The notes under the pieces were generated by a model. That model was not told the DNA's origin. It ran no database searches and saw only the letters and a list, made by a program, of their open reading frames with translations. From Bufo bufo (Eukaryota; Chordata; Amphibia; Anura; Bufonidae), in NCBI RefSeq assembly GCF_905171765.1, contig NC_053397.1:117672378-117736377 (forward strand): DNA of 64,000 nucleotides, written 5' to 3'. Numbering within the stretch: position 1 is the stretch's first letter; each line of letters begins with the position of its first letter. A program made the translations under genes and the position numbers. Below, one piece after another: positions 22,071-31,464 of this stretch.

Positions 22071-22740
22071 ATCTAGCCTATACAAAAAGCAAAGGTAATT
22101 TTTATGTGGTCTTGCACAAATGAGGATCTACTGTATCTTCTGGCCATGTTTCTAGATTACTAATGAGTGAGAAAATGTTATTTTTTTTTATCTCAGAATT
22201 GTTTTGGCAGGCTGAATGTTTTAGTGCAAAAGAACCTAACTTTCAATTTATTCGCAAGGCTAATAAGGAACTAATAGCTATTGATGTCTATTGATCTCAT
22301 ATTGTGGGACAGTGTGACACTTTAACCCATTTGCTGCCAGGGATTTTTATAAATTTTGTATCTCTCTTAGCAAGGACAATTTTTCAGTTTTGACATATAC
22401 AATAATGCCCGATTTACAAGCTTAAATAAAAAAAATAAAAAAATCATACTAACCATCTATACCCATATATTTTCTGAAAGTAGACACCTGACACATTGTC
22501 AATAGAGATGGCCTTGCGGTTCGCCCAGCGGATAGTTTGCGCGCGAACTTTGCTCGTTCGTTGTTCGCCGAACATGCGAACATATGGCGATATTTGCGCC
22601 CGCCATATTCTTTTACATTGTAAAGAACTTTGACCCATGACACATCCATCGGGTACAGAGGTAAAGAGATAAAATATCCCAGGGCGCAAGAATCCAATCC
22701 AGATAGTGGTAGTAAATAGAAAACGTATTTTATGCAGAAG

Positions 22741-22776
22741 TACAACGCGTTTCGGGGAGTAGTTCCCCTTCATCAG
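22741..22776 (-). ncRNA. Hammerhead ribozyme motif, mirror copy
   Basis: Exact inverted counterpart of the plus-strand motif on the other side of the palindrome centre at 22796. All core bases are kept: CTGATGA on the minus strand at 22776-22770 and GAAACGCG following. Confidence 0.7.
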
Positions 22777-22815
22777 GTACATAACACTGCATACTGGATA
22801 TGCAGTGTTATGTAC

Positions 22816-22851
22816 CTGATGAAGGGGAACTACTCCCCGAAACGCGTTGTA
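22816..22851 (+). ncRNA. Hammerhead ribozyme motif (PLE terminal repeat)
   Basis: Core CTGATGA at 22816-22822, helix II GGGG/CCCC (22824-22827 with 22835-22838), GAAAC at 22839-22843, then GCGTTGTA. This is the minimal type I hammerhead arrangement known from Penelope-like elements, where a very short stem III around ACGCGT may favour cleavage as a dimer. Activity is not shown by sequence alone. Confidence 0.72.
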
Positions 22852-23569
22852 CTTCTGCAATAAATAAGTTTTCTATTTACTACCACTATCTGGATTGGAT
22901 TCTTGCGCCCTGGGATATTTTATCTCTTTACCTCTGTATCCTATCACTTCTTGGAGACTTCAGGGATCTCCGACAAGAAGTCATCCCTCCGCGGCTGCAG
23001 ATCCACCAGCGAATCGTGACTCCATCACATGTATTGACAAGCTTTTACTAGAGTTGTGCCTACAGATAGCACAACCACAAAAGGTGAGCCCTGTACTGGA
23101 ACCATTTATTTTATCTGTCTACCAACGGTATTACCCTATGGTGCGCCCTGCTTTGTTTTTAACAGCATAAAGTAAATCCTGTGGATCCACATCCATCGGG
23201 TGGTACAGGACAGCCAATTGAGACATTTCAGAACATGGACATACCCCCTACCTTATAAATAGATCTGATCTGGCTGCCATTTTACATTCTGTCTTTTGTC
23301 AGTGTAGGGAGAGGTTGCTGTGTGGAGCAGGGACAGACTGTTAGTGACACAAATAGCTAGCTAATAGGTCCACAAATGTCCTTTTAAGGACTGGTATAGG
23401 TGTGCTATTGTTTGGTGTGCAGTATATAGGTGTGTAATACACTTATAATATACTTTCTAATATAGAAAGCATATTATAGTTGATTTGTATTGTGCACATT
23501 GTGACTAGTGATCGGTTCTGCAGCGATACTACAACTACAAAGAGTGACAAACGCAATTAGAAAAAAGTA

Positions 23570-23815
23570 TTATAACTGGTGTGATAGACCAGTGGCCCCC
23601 AAAATGAAATATTGAAGCTGGGTGTTATATAAGAATAGACTTTTCTAATAGTGTATTTGGGTACTGCAGAAATTTAGCCACTTTCGCTGCGTTCCCTCTG
23701 CTACACACAATGAGAAAAGTTACATTACATTTTTTTTTATAACTGGTGTGATAGACCAGTGGCCCCCCAAAACAACATATTGAAGCGGGGTGTTATATAA
23801 GAATAGACTTATGAT
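23570..23815. repeat. Direct repeat of ~75 bp inside the hAT-type element
   Basis: Two copies of a segment with ATAACTGGTGTGATAGACCA and GGTGTTATATAAGAATAGAC, at about 23570-23645 and 23738-23810. They flank a short unique piece. Confidence 0.7.
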
Positions 23816-24149
23816 TTATATAACTTATTAGAAAAATATATATATATATTTTATGGCAACTTTTCAAATAGGAGGATCATCTCCTGCACCCCCTTCATGG
23901 CCTGACGTTGTCTCTCCTCCATTGCCTTCATGAGCTCCTGAAAGACCCGCATATCGTTGCGCTGCTCCTTTTGGCCAATTTGGCCTTCAATGTCTTCAGT
24001 ACTGTTTGAAAAAAATATATATATGAACATTATTTGCAATTCTTATTAAACCTTTATTTTGTGGTGCATCTGAATTTATGATCACTTGCTATTACACCTT
24101 TTTGTGATAAAAGTTGTCCAAAAAAATTGAGAGTTGAATTATTTTTTTT

Positions 24150-24565
24150 TAAAGGTGTCCACCTGAGGGGGTTAGTTGGTATGATATTTTTATACAGGTG
24201 GTTGTTACAGATGCGGCAAGACCTAATATTTTTCCTTATTTTTTTGTTATTTCTATTTTACACAATAAAAGCATTGTTGAACCAAAAACAATTCATGTTT
24301 TACTGTCTCCATAGTTTGAGAGCCATATTATTGTTTTTATTTGGCGATTGTCTAATGTTAGGGTCTCATTTTTGGCAGAATGAAATGACCGATTGTTACT
24401 ATTTTGGGGGGCATATGCCTTTTTTGATAGCTTGGTGTTGCACTTTTAGTTATGTTAAGTGACTAAATTAGTATTTAATTATTTTGTTCTTTAAATTTTT
24501 AGTGTTCACCTGAGGGGTTAGATCATAGGATATTGGATATGTACATGGCGGTACAAAATATGTCT
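24150..24565. repeat. Module shared with the piggyBac elements
   Basis: Lies in intron 3 of the Myb-like gene. Contains CACCTGAGGGGGTTAG, GATGCGGCAAGACCTAATAT, TTTTACTGTCTCCATAGT and ATTTTGGGGGGCATATG in the same order as the modules at 41000-41960 and 16440-16865. A second start of the module is at about 24505. Confidence 0.7.
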
Positions 24566-25697
24566 GTCTATTGTTTTACTTTTATTTTATTTTATTTAAA
24601 GTCTTTATACACATTGACGATTTAAATCTCAATACATTAGTTAGTGATATTTATGATGATTATATAGTTTATTAGTTAGTGATATTTCAGTACAGTATAA
24701 TTTTATTTTGTTTGTTAGTTAGTGATAGTTCTATAGAGTTTAATATTATTTATTTGTTAAGTTAATGGTTTTAATGTAGATTAAAGAGTTATTGTCCAGT
24801 GTTCTTTTTTGTATTACTATAGTGTATGTTGTCGTTTCATTGTTGGCCCTTTTAATGTTTATGTACATGTTATGGATACATAATCATATTGCTATGTGCA
24901 CATATTTACCCTCCTGGCGGGGGCTGGTGATCGCCTCCTCTTCCTCCGAGTCCTGAGATGGGGCGGTGCTGGAGGGTCCAGCACTTTCCACCTCCACCTC
25001 CTTCACTTCTCCCACATCTGGTGGTGTTGGATCAACAGGCTGGGAGGGGCCAGCCTTCTCCTTCTCCTCCTCTTCCTCCTCAACCTCCACCACCACGGCC
25101 TCCGACGATCGCCTTCTCCGAATGGAGGGAATAGGAACTTCTGTGATCACAGAATGTTCAGATTTTAGATAAACTACTCCGAAATCTTAACAACATTAGA
25201 TATAAAGAAATTCAAATATGGAGGGATCTATATATAATTGCAGTGGCTGCAAACTTTATGATGCATAACTCAATCAAAAATAAACAGCATGCAAAAAGAC
25301 ATCCCCTTCACAGTGTCTTGATGAAACAATAGGGTGAGAGGAGACCCATGGAATGGGATTATCTCCTGAGTGTATCATAGGAATATCTACTACTCTACAC
25401 CAGAGTCGGCTACTTCCTAATTCCATCACTAACACAATATAACAAAGGGACAAATAAACTAACACATTCATTGGGAGTCACAGAGCAGAGTTAACCCTTA
25501 TTGCGTTTATGGATTCACACTATGCAACTTTAATGGGGAATAGGAAAGATGTGGCCTATAAAGTCAACCAAAAAATAATGGTTTATAGTTCCCTCTAACC
25601 CAAATAGGTCAGAGTGGGGGTCTCCATAGTCCTGGGTCAATAGCCCGTAGGAAGGAGGCTAGCCCTCAGGCCCCCAGTGATAGTTCAGTCCGTCACT

Positions 25698-26412
25698 TGT
25701 CTGGTACAAAGCCAACATATCACATCACCCAAAGAACACCATCACCACAATAAAACATGGGGGTGGCAGCATCATGCTGTGGAGATGTTTTTCAGCAGCT
25801 GGGACTGGGAAACTGGTCAGAGTTGAGGGAAACATGGACAGGGATATTCTTGAGCAAAACCTGTCCCACTCTGTGCGTGATTTGAGGCTAGGATGGAGGT
25901 TCACCTTCCAGCAGGACAATGCACCCAAACACACTGCTAAAGCAACACTTGAGTGGTTTAAGGGGAAACATGTAAATTTGTTGGAATGTCCGAGTCACAG
26001 CCCAGATCTCAATCCAAGACTTAAAGATTGCTGTTCACAAGCGCAAACCATCCAATTGGAAGGAGCTGAATCAGTTTTGCAAGGAGGAATGGGCAAAAAT
26101 CCCAGTGGTAAGATGTGGCAACTGCTCTAAGAGACTTATCCACAGCTACTTGAAGCTGTGATTGCCGCAAAAGGTGGCTCTACAAAGTATTGACTTTAGA
26201 GGGTGAATAGTTATGCACATTGACCATTTCTATTATTTTGTCCTATTTTTTGTATGCTTTACAATTAACCAATTAAAAAAAAAGGTCTAAGTTGAGGGCA
26301 TGTTCTACATATTAAATGATGCAAATCCTCAAACAATCCATGTTAATTCCAGGATGTGAGACAACAAAAAAAAGAACGAAGTCAAGGGGGTGAATACTTT
26401 TGCTTAGCACTG
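25698..26412 (+). pseudogene. 5'-truncated Tc1-like transposon with transposase remnant
   Basis: Coding starts mid-protein with LVWYKANISHH, then IKHGGGSIMLW and QQDNAPKHT with the second catalytic Asp. In HSPDLNP the frame skips directly to RLKDCC, so the catalytic Glu and its surroundings are deleted. The 3' region runs to a terminal repeat ending GCTTAGCACTG at 26412 followed by TA. The left terminal repeat and DNA-binding domain are missing. Located in intron 2 of the Myb-like gene. Confidence 0.8.
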
Positions 26413-27297
26413 TATACATTACAGAGTGTTGGCAAAACATACAAATGTTTATTACGCATGTACCTGGGCATTTTTCGTCCCGGATTCTATTCATAAACCG
26501 GGAGTGTCTTCGCTTCATGTCTGACCATTTTTTTATGATGGCCAGACGGCGATGTTTTACACCCGTTTTGCGCCAGATCTGAAAGGCCAGCTCCCACACA
26601 ATTCACTGCTTCTCGGCGTGGGACCAGGTGTGGTCATATCCATGCCCCAACATCCGCTGCAAGATGAAAATTCAAGAATATAATCCCAATTTTTAACAAT
26701 AATAGTATTGAAAATAATTTACTCAAGTAAACTGCAAAAAGTATTTAATAGTTTGAAGTGGAAATATTAGATTTAGGCCGACTGCACACAGGCTTTTTTT
26801 TTCACAACTACGGACCGTACGAGCACACGGCGTTTATTGGTTGCTATGACGACGTGTGCTTCTCAGCCACCACTGCTGTACTGTGATACACTTGTATGAT
26901 CTATACAAGTGTATTAATGTACAGCGGAGGCGGCAAGAAGCGCACGGCGTCATAGCGAGTTAGCAACCAATGACGCCGTGTGCTTGTCCACTCTGCAGGA
27001 CAGCAGCCCGGGTTTTTATGGTCTGTAGTTGTGAAAAAACATGCCCATGTGCATGTGGCCTTACTGTTACGGTTAGAAGATCGGATTGTATTATGACTGT
27101 ATGTGGGTGGGGTCTGAGCTATCAGATACTGTCCAGCTTAGCAGAGATGTACCTGTCTAGTTAAGTGACGGTACGGTATGGGGTGTACAGCTGGTTCGCC
27201 TCCCCGGGATGCACCCTGGGTAATTCTAAATGAACCAGCAAATACTGGTGGTCTGACAAAGAAAGCTTCTCCTGAGTCCTGACCAACAGGGTACACT

Positions 27298-27423
27298 CTG
27301 TGTGTGTGTGCGGTATATAGTGTGTGTCTGTGTGTGTGCGGTATATAGTGTGTGTGCGGTATATAGTGTGTGTGTGTGTGTGTGGTATATAGCGTGTGTG
27401 TGGTATATAGTGTGTGTGGTATA
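27298..27423. repeat. GT-rich minisatellite (GTGTGTGTGCGGTATATA units)
   Basis: About six units of variable length of GTGTGTGTG, CGGTATATAGT. The Tc1 copy at 27424 has inserted in it; the array resumes at 28475-28510. Confidence 0.88.
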
Positions 27424-28474
27424 CACTCACCTAAAAAATTATTAGGAACACCTGTTCTATTTCTCATTAATGCAATTATCTAGTCAAACAATCACAGGGC
27501 AGTTGCTTCAATGCATTTAGGGGTGTGGTCCTGGTCAAGACAATCTCCTGAACTCCAAACTGAATGTCAGGATGGGAAAGAAAGGTGATTTAAGGAATTT
27601 TGAGCGTGGCATGGTTGTTGGTGCCAGACGGGCCGGTCTGAGTATTTCACAATCTGCTCAGTTACTGGGATTTTCACGCACAACCAGTTCTAGGGTTTAC
27701 AAAGAATGGTGTGAAAAGGGAAAAACATCCAGTATGCGGCAGTCCTGTGGGCAAAAATGCCTTGTGGATGCTAGAGGTCAGAGGAGAATGGGCCGACTGA
27801 TTCAAGCTGATAGAAGAGCAACGTTGACTGAAATAACCACTCGTTACAACCGAGGTATGCAGCAAAGCATTTGTGAAGCCACAACACGCACAACCTTGAG
27901 GCAGATGGGCTACAACAGCAGAAGACCCCACCGGGTACCACTCATCTCCACTACAAATAGGAAAAAGAGGCTACAATTTGCACGAGCTCACCAAAATTGG
28001 ACTGTTGAAGACTGGAAAAATGTTGCCTGGTCTGATGAGTCTCGATTTCTGTTGAGACATTCAAATGGTAGAGTCCGAATTTGGCGTAAACAGAATGAGA
28101 ACATGTATCCATCCTCTGATGGCTACTTCCAGCAGGATAATGCACCATGTCACAAAGCTCGAATCATTTCAAATTGGTTTCTTGAACATGACAATGAGTT
28201 CACTGTACTAAAATGGCCCCCACAGTCACCAGATCTCAACCCAATAGAGCATCTTTGGGATGTGGTGGAACTGGAGCTTCGTGCCCTGGATGTGCATCCC
28301 TCAAATCTCCATCAACTGCAAGATGCTATCCTATCAATATGGGCCAACATTTCTAAAGAATGCTATCAGCACCTTGTTGAATCAATGCCATGTGGAATTA
28401 AGGCAGTTCTGAAGGCAAAAAGGGGGTCCAACACCATATTAGTATGGTGTTCCTAATAATGCTTTAGGTGAGTG
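27424..28474 (+). mobile_element. Tc1-like transposon, internally deleted copy B
   Basis: Same family as 10221-11270: ends CACTCACCTAAA and GGTGAGTG, 1,051 bp, TA duplications at 27422-27423 and 28475-28476. Inserted in a GT-rich minisatellite within intron 1 of the Myb-like gene. It has the same internal deletion as copy A. Confidence 0.93.
27572..28456 (+). pseudogene. Tc1-like transposase (DD36E spacing), same internal deletion
   Basis: One open frame from MGKKGDL with an intact N-terminal DNA-binding region. It has WSDES, QQDNAPCH and NPIEHLW, with 36 residues between the second Asp and the Glu. The jump from NENM to YPSSDGY (about 28104) is the same as in copy A. A one-base insertion in the A/G run near 28420 changes the last residues (KRGSNTILVWCS). 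Without the ~55 residues between the first two Asp motifs the catalytic fold is unlikely to be active. The DNA-binding part could still bind terminal repeats. Confidence 0.88.
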
Positions 28475-29279
28475 TATAGTGTGTGTGTGTGCGGAATATA
28501 GTGTGCGGCATGACAATGGATGTGCAATGTGCATGTTAAATATATTTCTATGCTTTCCATACAAATATGCTACTAACATAGTGAGTGTGATGTCACAGGA
28601 ATACTTAGTGCAAAAATCAATAATATCTAGTGATACCTTTATAAAATGTGAATTTTGGTGCACTTAAGAAAAAATAGAATCTCAGAAGATCGCACTGGCA
28701 ATTTTTTTCTAACACTCTTTATGCATATAAAGCGATTGTTCAGACATGCAGGTGAAATGTAATCAAATACATTACTTTAATATAAGATTACTTACAGTCA
28801 CCAGGAGTTCTTCCTCTTCGTCGCTGAACTTCGTTCCAACCATCGCATCCATCTAATTGCTAGTCGGTGCAAACCAGTTGCTGTAGGCCACGCCCTTCAA
28901 GCGCATGTTTTCTTGCGATTAATACTTTGATGAAATTTCGCAGATAAAAAAAGAATGCTTGTCGATCGCAGATTCGTTTAATACTTCTGGTATGTCAGTG
29001 TCCATGTTGTGGGACTATGTGTGCGCATCTACTAAGACATTTTGTAGCTGCAAATATGACCTGGAGGTTTTTCATATCTGCCTGCGATTCGCGATTCGCG
29101 AACATTTGAGCGAGTTCGAGCGATCGCGTTCGCGAACCGTCCCATCAGATGTTCGTCCATCACTAATTGTCAAACTACGACTCAAGACTTTGTACACATA
29201 GACACTAGAGTTAAGCAAATTTTTTAAAATTTGTTGGCTAGTCCGACACACTACACTTGGATTTTTTATGCTTTTTAAA

Positions 29280-29790
29280 ATGACTAAACATTTAAAAGAT
29301 TGCCTCAGGCAAATGTCTGTCCATGTTTATACATACACATAATAATATCAGAAGAAGCAGTGGTTTGTTTTGAACAAGCCGGACAAAAATTGTTCTTTAA
29401 TGAGACAGATGCTTGTGTTTATACACACATAGTACTATCAATAGAAAAGGTGGATTGTTTTGAACAAATATAGTAGTCCAAAAATGATGCCTTAATGGGG
29501 CAGATGCCTGTCCATGTTTATACACACAGATGGTATTATACACACAAATGGTAATATCAGAAGAAACAGTGTCTTTTTCTGAACAAGTGTCCAAAAATTA
29601 TGCCTTAATGTGGGCAGATGCCTGTCTGTGTTTAGACACACGCAGCAATATCGGAAGAAGCAGTAAAATGTTCTGAAGAAGCATCCAGAAATAATGCCTT
29701 AATGGGGAAAGATGCCTGCCTGTGTTTATACACACACAGTATTAGATGATGAAGCAGAAGCTTGCTCTAAACAAGTTTCCAAAAATTATC
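29280..29790. repeat. ~105-bp imperfect tandem repeat, five units
   Basis: Units contain GCAGATGCCTGTCCATGTTT, ACACACA, ATATCAGAAGAAGCAGT and CCAAAAATTATGCCTTAATG. Copies begin near 29300, 29403, 29500, 29605 and 29705. No coding capacity. Confidence 0.8.
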
Positions 29791-30024
29791 CTTTTTGTTG
29801 CTAGCAGCAGCAGTGTGTAGGAATGCAGCTGTGTGGGGGTAGTAGTAGTGGCAAGGCAGTAGATGTGGTGCCATGTATGGGAAATAGTAGAGGCAGTAGG
29901 AGGAGTGGCAGCAGCAATACAGTATGGAACATGTCAGTAGTAAAGTTTGGTGGCTCACTCACTAATTACTAATGGAATAGGTGCACTGCCACTCAGCACT
30001 CCCTGTTGCTGATAGAGTGAACGG

Positions 30025-31379
30025 TATAGAAGCAGGGTTGGGCGTCACTCAATATCGGGCATCAAATAGACGAGGACAAAATTAATGTCTGAAAGTTATC
30101 TTATATTTGCAACAAATTGTATAAAATTGCACATAAAATACATAAAATACTCTAAAACACACATATAGCCTCCTGGGAATCACTCATATAACCTCCTGGC
30201 GATCGCTATGCTGAACCACTATATAAGTTGCCAGAGTCCATAATGTATCAATGTCCTTGAAAGTTCATGTATCGATCAGCAAAAATGGAGATAAAAGGAA
30301 ATTATATAATTCACAAGAGGTACTTTACCGCTCCTTCAGGCCGCTTGTTATCAGAAGTGCGTCTGCTCTACTTTGAGCTGTGAGGACCTGTAAGTTCAGT
30401 CTTTTGCATAGGAAGTTCCCCGTTCACTGGATAATGCTTTAGAATGTAGTCCGTAACTTTGACCTTCCAGGACCTTCCTGTGGCGTCCCACGTGGTTTCA
30501 CTGAATAGGTCAGGTGACTTACAATTTCCAGGCGGGGTTTTTGAACTTGTACAGCGTCCGACCGTGATTCTGAAGATCTTCCTTATATTGTCCCACACTG
30601 TCTCTTAGCCATACGCGTTTCGAGGTCAGTCGCCTCTTCCTCAGTGGTGCAGACAGTGGGGTTTGGGTGTCCTTTTTATGGCATCTTTAATTGGTCATTA
30701 GTGAGATGCATGCTGGGACAGTGGGGGACTGGAAGACTAGGATGTGGATTTTCATTCCGTAGCGATTCTTTTTTCTCATTCATATATGGATACTATTGCG
30801 GTTTCAGATCTCCAATTATAATCACATAACACAATTAAAATTAAGTTTAATAAATATATATACCGATAAAGATAAGGATAAAAGTGAAGATAAAAAATAT
30901 ATAGGTATACTTTCAGAGAATGCACATAAAACATAATTATAGTCTAAATGCGCTTTCAATGCGATTCATTTAAAATACAACAGGCTGCTAATATTGTGGT
31001 CATCCAGGAATTCATCAATATGTCTCATTTTGTGAATAGTTCCAAACCTATTCAGTCTGTACATACAGCGATTGATAAAAGGATTATAATGCATAAAAAG
31101 TATGAATAATATAATAATTTTATTAAAAAACATATGGTTGTAGTTTAAATTACCCGAATATTCAAAAAACGCAAAAAACGCACCTGCGGTTTTGGTGCGC
31201 TTTTGATGCGTTTTTTTTAAAAAATTGCAAATTTGAGTAAAAAATTGCAGATTTGGATAAAAGATGATGATTAAAGTTCATTCCCATACTCTTTTTCATG
31301 TTTATGATGTCCAAAATTCATAATGTAGATCAGGACTTTATGTCTGTGATTCTCAATACAGTAGTGATGTGTATGAGGA
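30025..31379 (-). repeat. PLE inverted terminal repeat, left arm
   Basis: Mirror of 34042-35396. Contains the sense-strand hammerhead at 30612-30644 and an A/T-rich inner part. Its inner ~25 bp reads into the end of the coding region's flank. Short open frames on both arms are identical by descent and are not genes. Confidence 0.9.
30612..30644 (-). ncRNA. Hammerhead ribozyme motif, left arm
   Basis: Exact inverted counterpart of 34777-34809. It lies on the same strand as the PLE reading frame, downstream of it, so it would be in the element's sense transcript. Confidence 0.74.
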
Positions 31380-31464
31380 CGCGGGCATGCCAGGAAGGGG
31401 AGATCTGGGTGCTGATAACACAGCCTGACACCAGATATCTCATTCATGGCAGACCAACGTCCCC

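Larger units (their letters stand above)
22655..23187 (+). mobile_element. Penelope-type terminal repeat insertion with palindromic left half
   Basis: Flanked by an exact 14-bp duplication CACATCCATCGGGT (22641-22654 and 23188-23201), a typical length for PLE insertions. The left part is a palindrome of about 285 bp centred at 22796, built from two opposed copies of a terminal-repeat segment. The rest (22942-23187) is single-copy terminal-repeat sequence. No coding sequence remains. Confidence 0.84.
23851..28852 (-). pseudogene. Four-exon Myb/SANT-like DNA-binding protein gene, degraded
   Basis: Exon 1 (28852-28796) begins MDAMVGTKFSDEEEELLVT and ends at a GTAAGT donor. Exon 2 (26656-26464) follows a TTTTCATCTTGCAG acceptor, joins in frame, and encodes the rest of a Myb/SANT-like helix set (WELAFQIWRKTG, IIKKWSDMKRR); its donor is CAG|GTACAT. 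Exon 3 (25140-24910) joins in phase and encodes EVPIPSIRRRR and a long acidic stretch. Exon 4 (24001-23851) follows a TTTTTTCAAACAG acceptor and encodes a likely coiled coil (FQELMKAMEERQRQAMKG) to a TAA. Lesions: a TGA at 26605-26603, probably a decayed CGA codon, and a one-base phase mismatch between exons 3 and 4. Such Myb-like partners are known in PIF/Harbinger elements; finding one between hAT-type ends is unexpected. Exon boundaries are inferred from splice signals. Confidence 0.68.
22503..29165 (-). mobile_element. hAT-type element carrying a Myb/SANT-like gene, 6.7 kb with insertions
   Basis: Exact 8-bp target duplication ATTGTCAA at 22495-22502 and 29166-29173. The ends TAGAGATGG on the left and, read inward, TAGTGATGG on the right fit hAT terminal repeats. 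Just inside both ends are CpG-rich motifs (CGGTTCGCC, CGAACATTTG). The element at 42899-48153 has the same two ends. I see no hAT transposase inside, so it is non-autonomous for excision. Instead it carries a four-exon gene on the minus strand. A PLE (22655-23187), a 5'-truncated Tc1 (25698-26412) and a full-length internally deleted Tc1 (27424-28474) have inserted into it, the two Tc1 copies in introns of that gene. Confidence 0.8.

Noticed and set aside
24896..25172. Plus-strand frames rich in Leu and Ser opposite exon 3 of the Myb-like gene
   Set aside because: Complement of the Glu-rich coding sequence. The minus strand has splice sites and a consistent model.
27161..27467. Tyr-Ile-Pro-His-Thr repeat proteins on the minus strand
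   Set aside because: Translation of a GT-rich minisatellite in several frames, not a gene.
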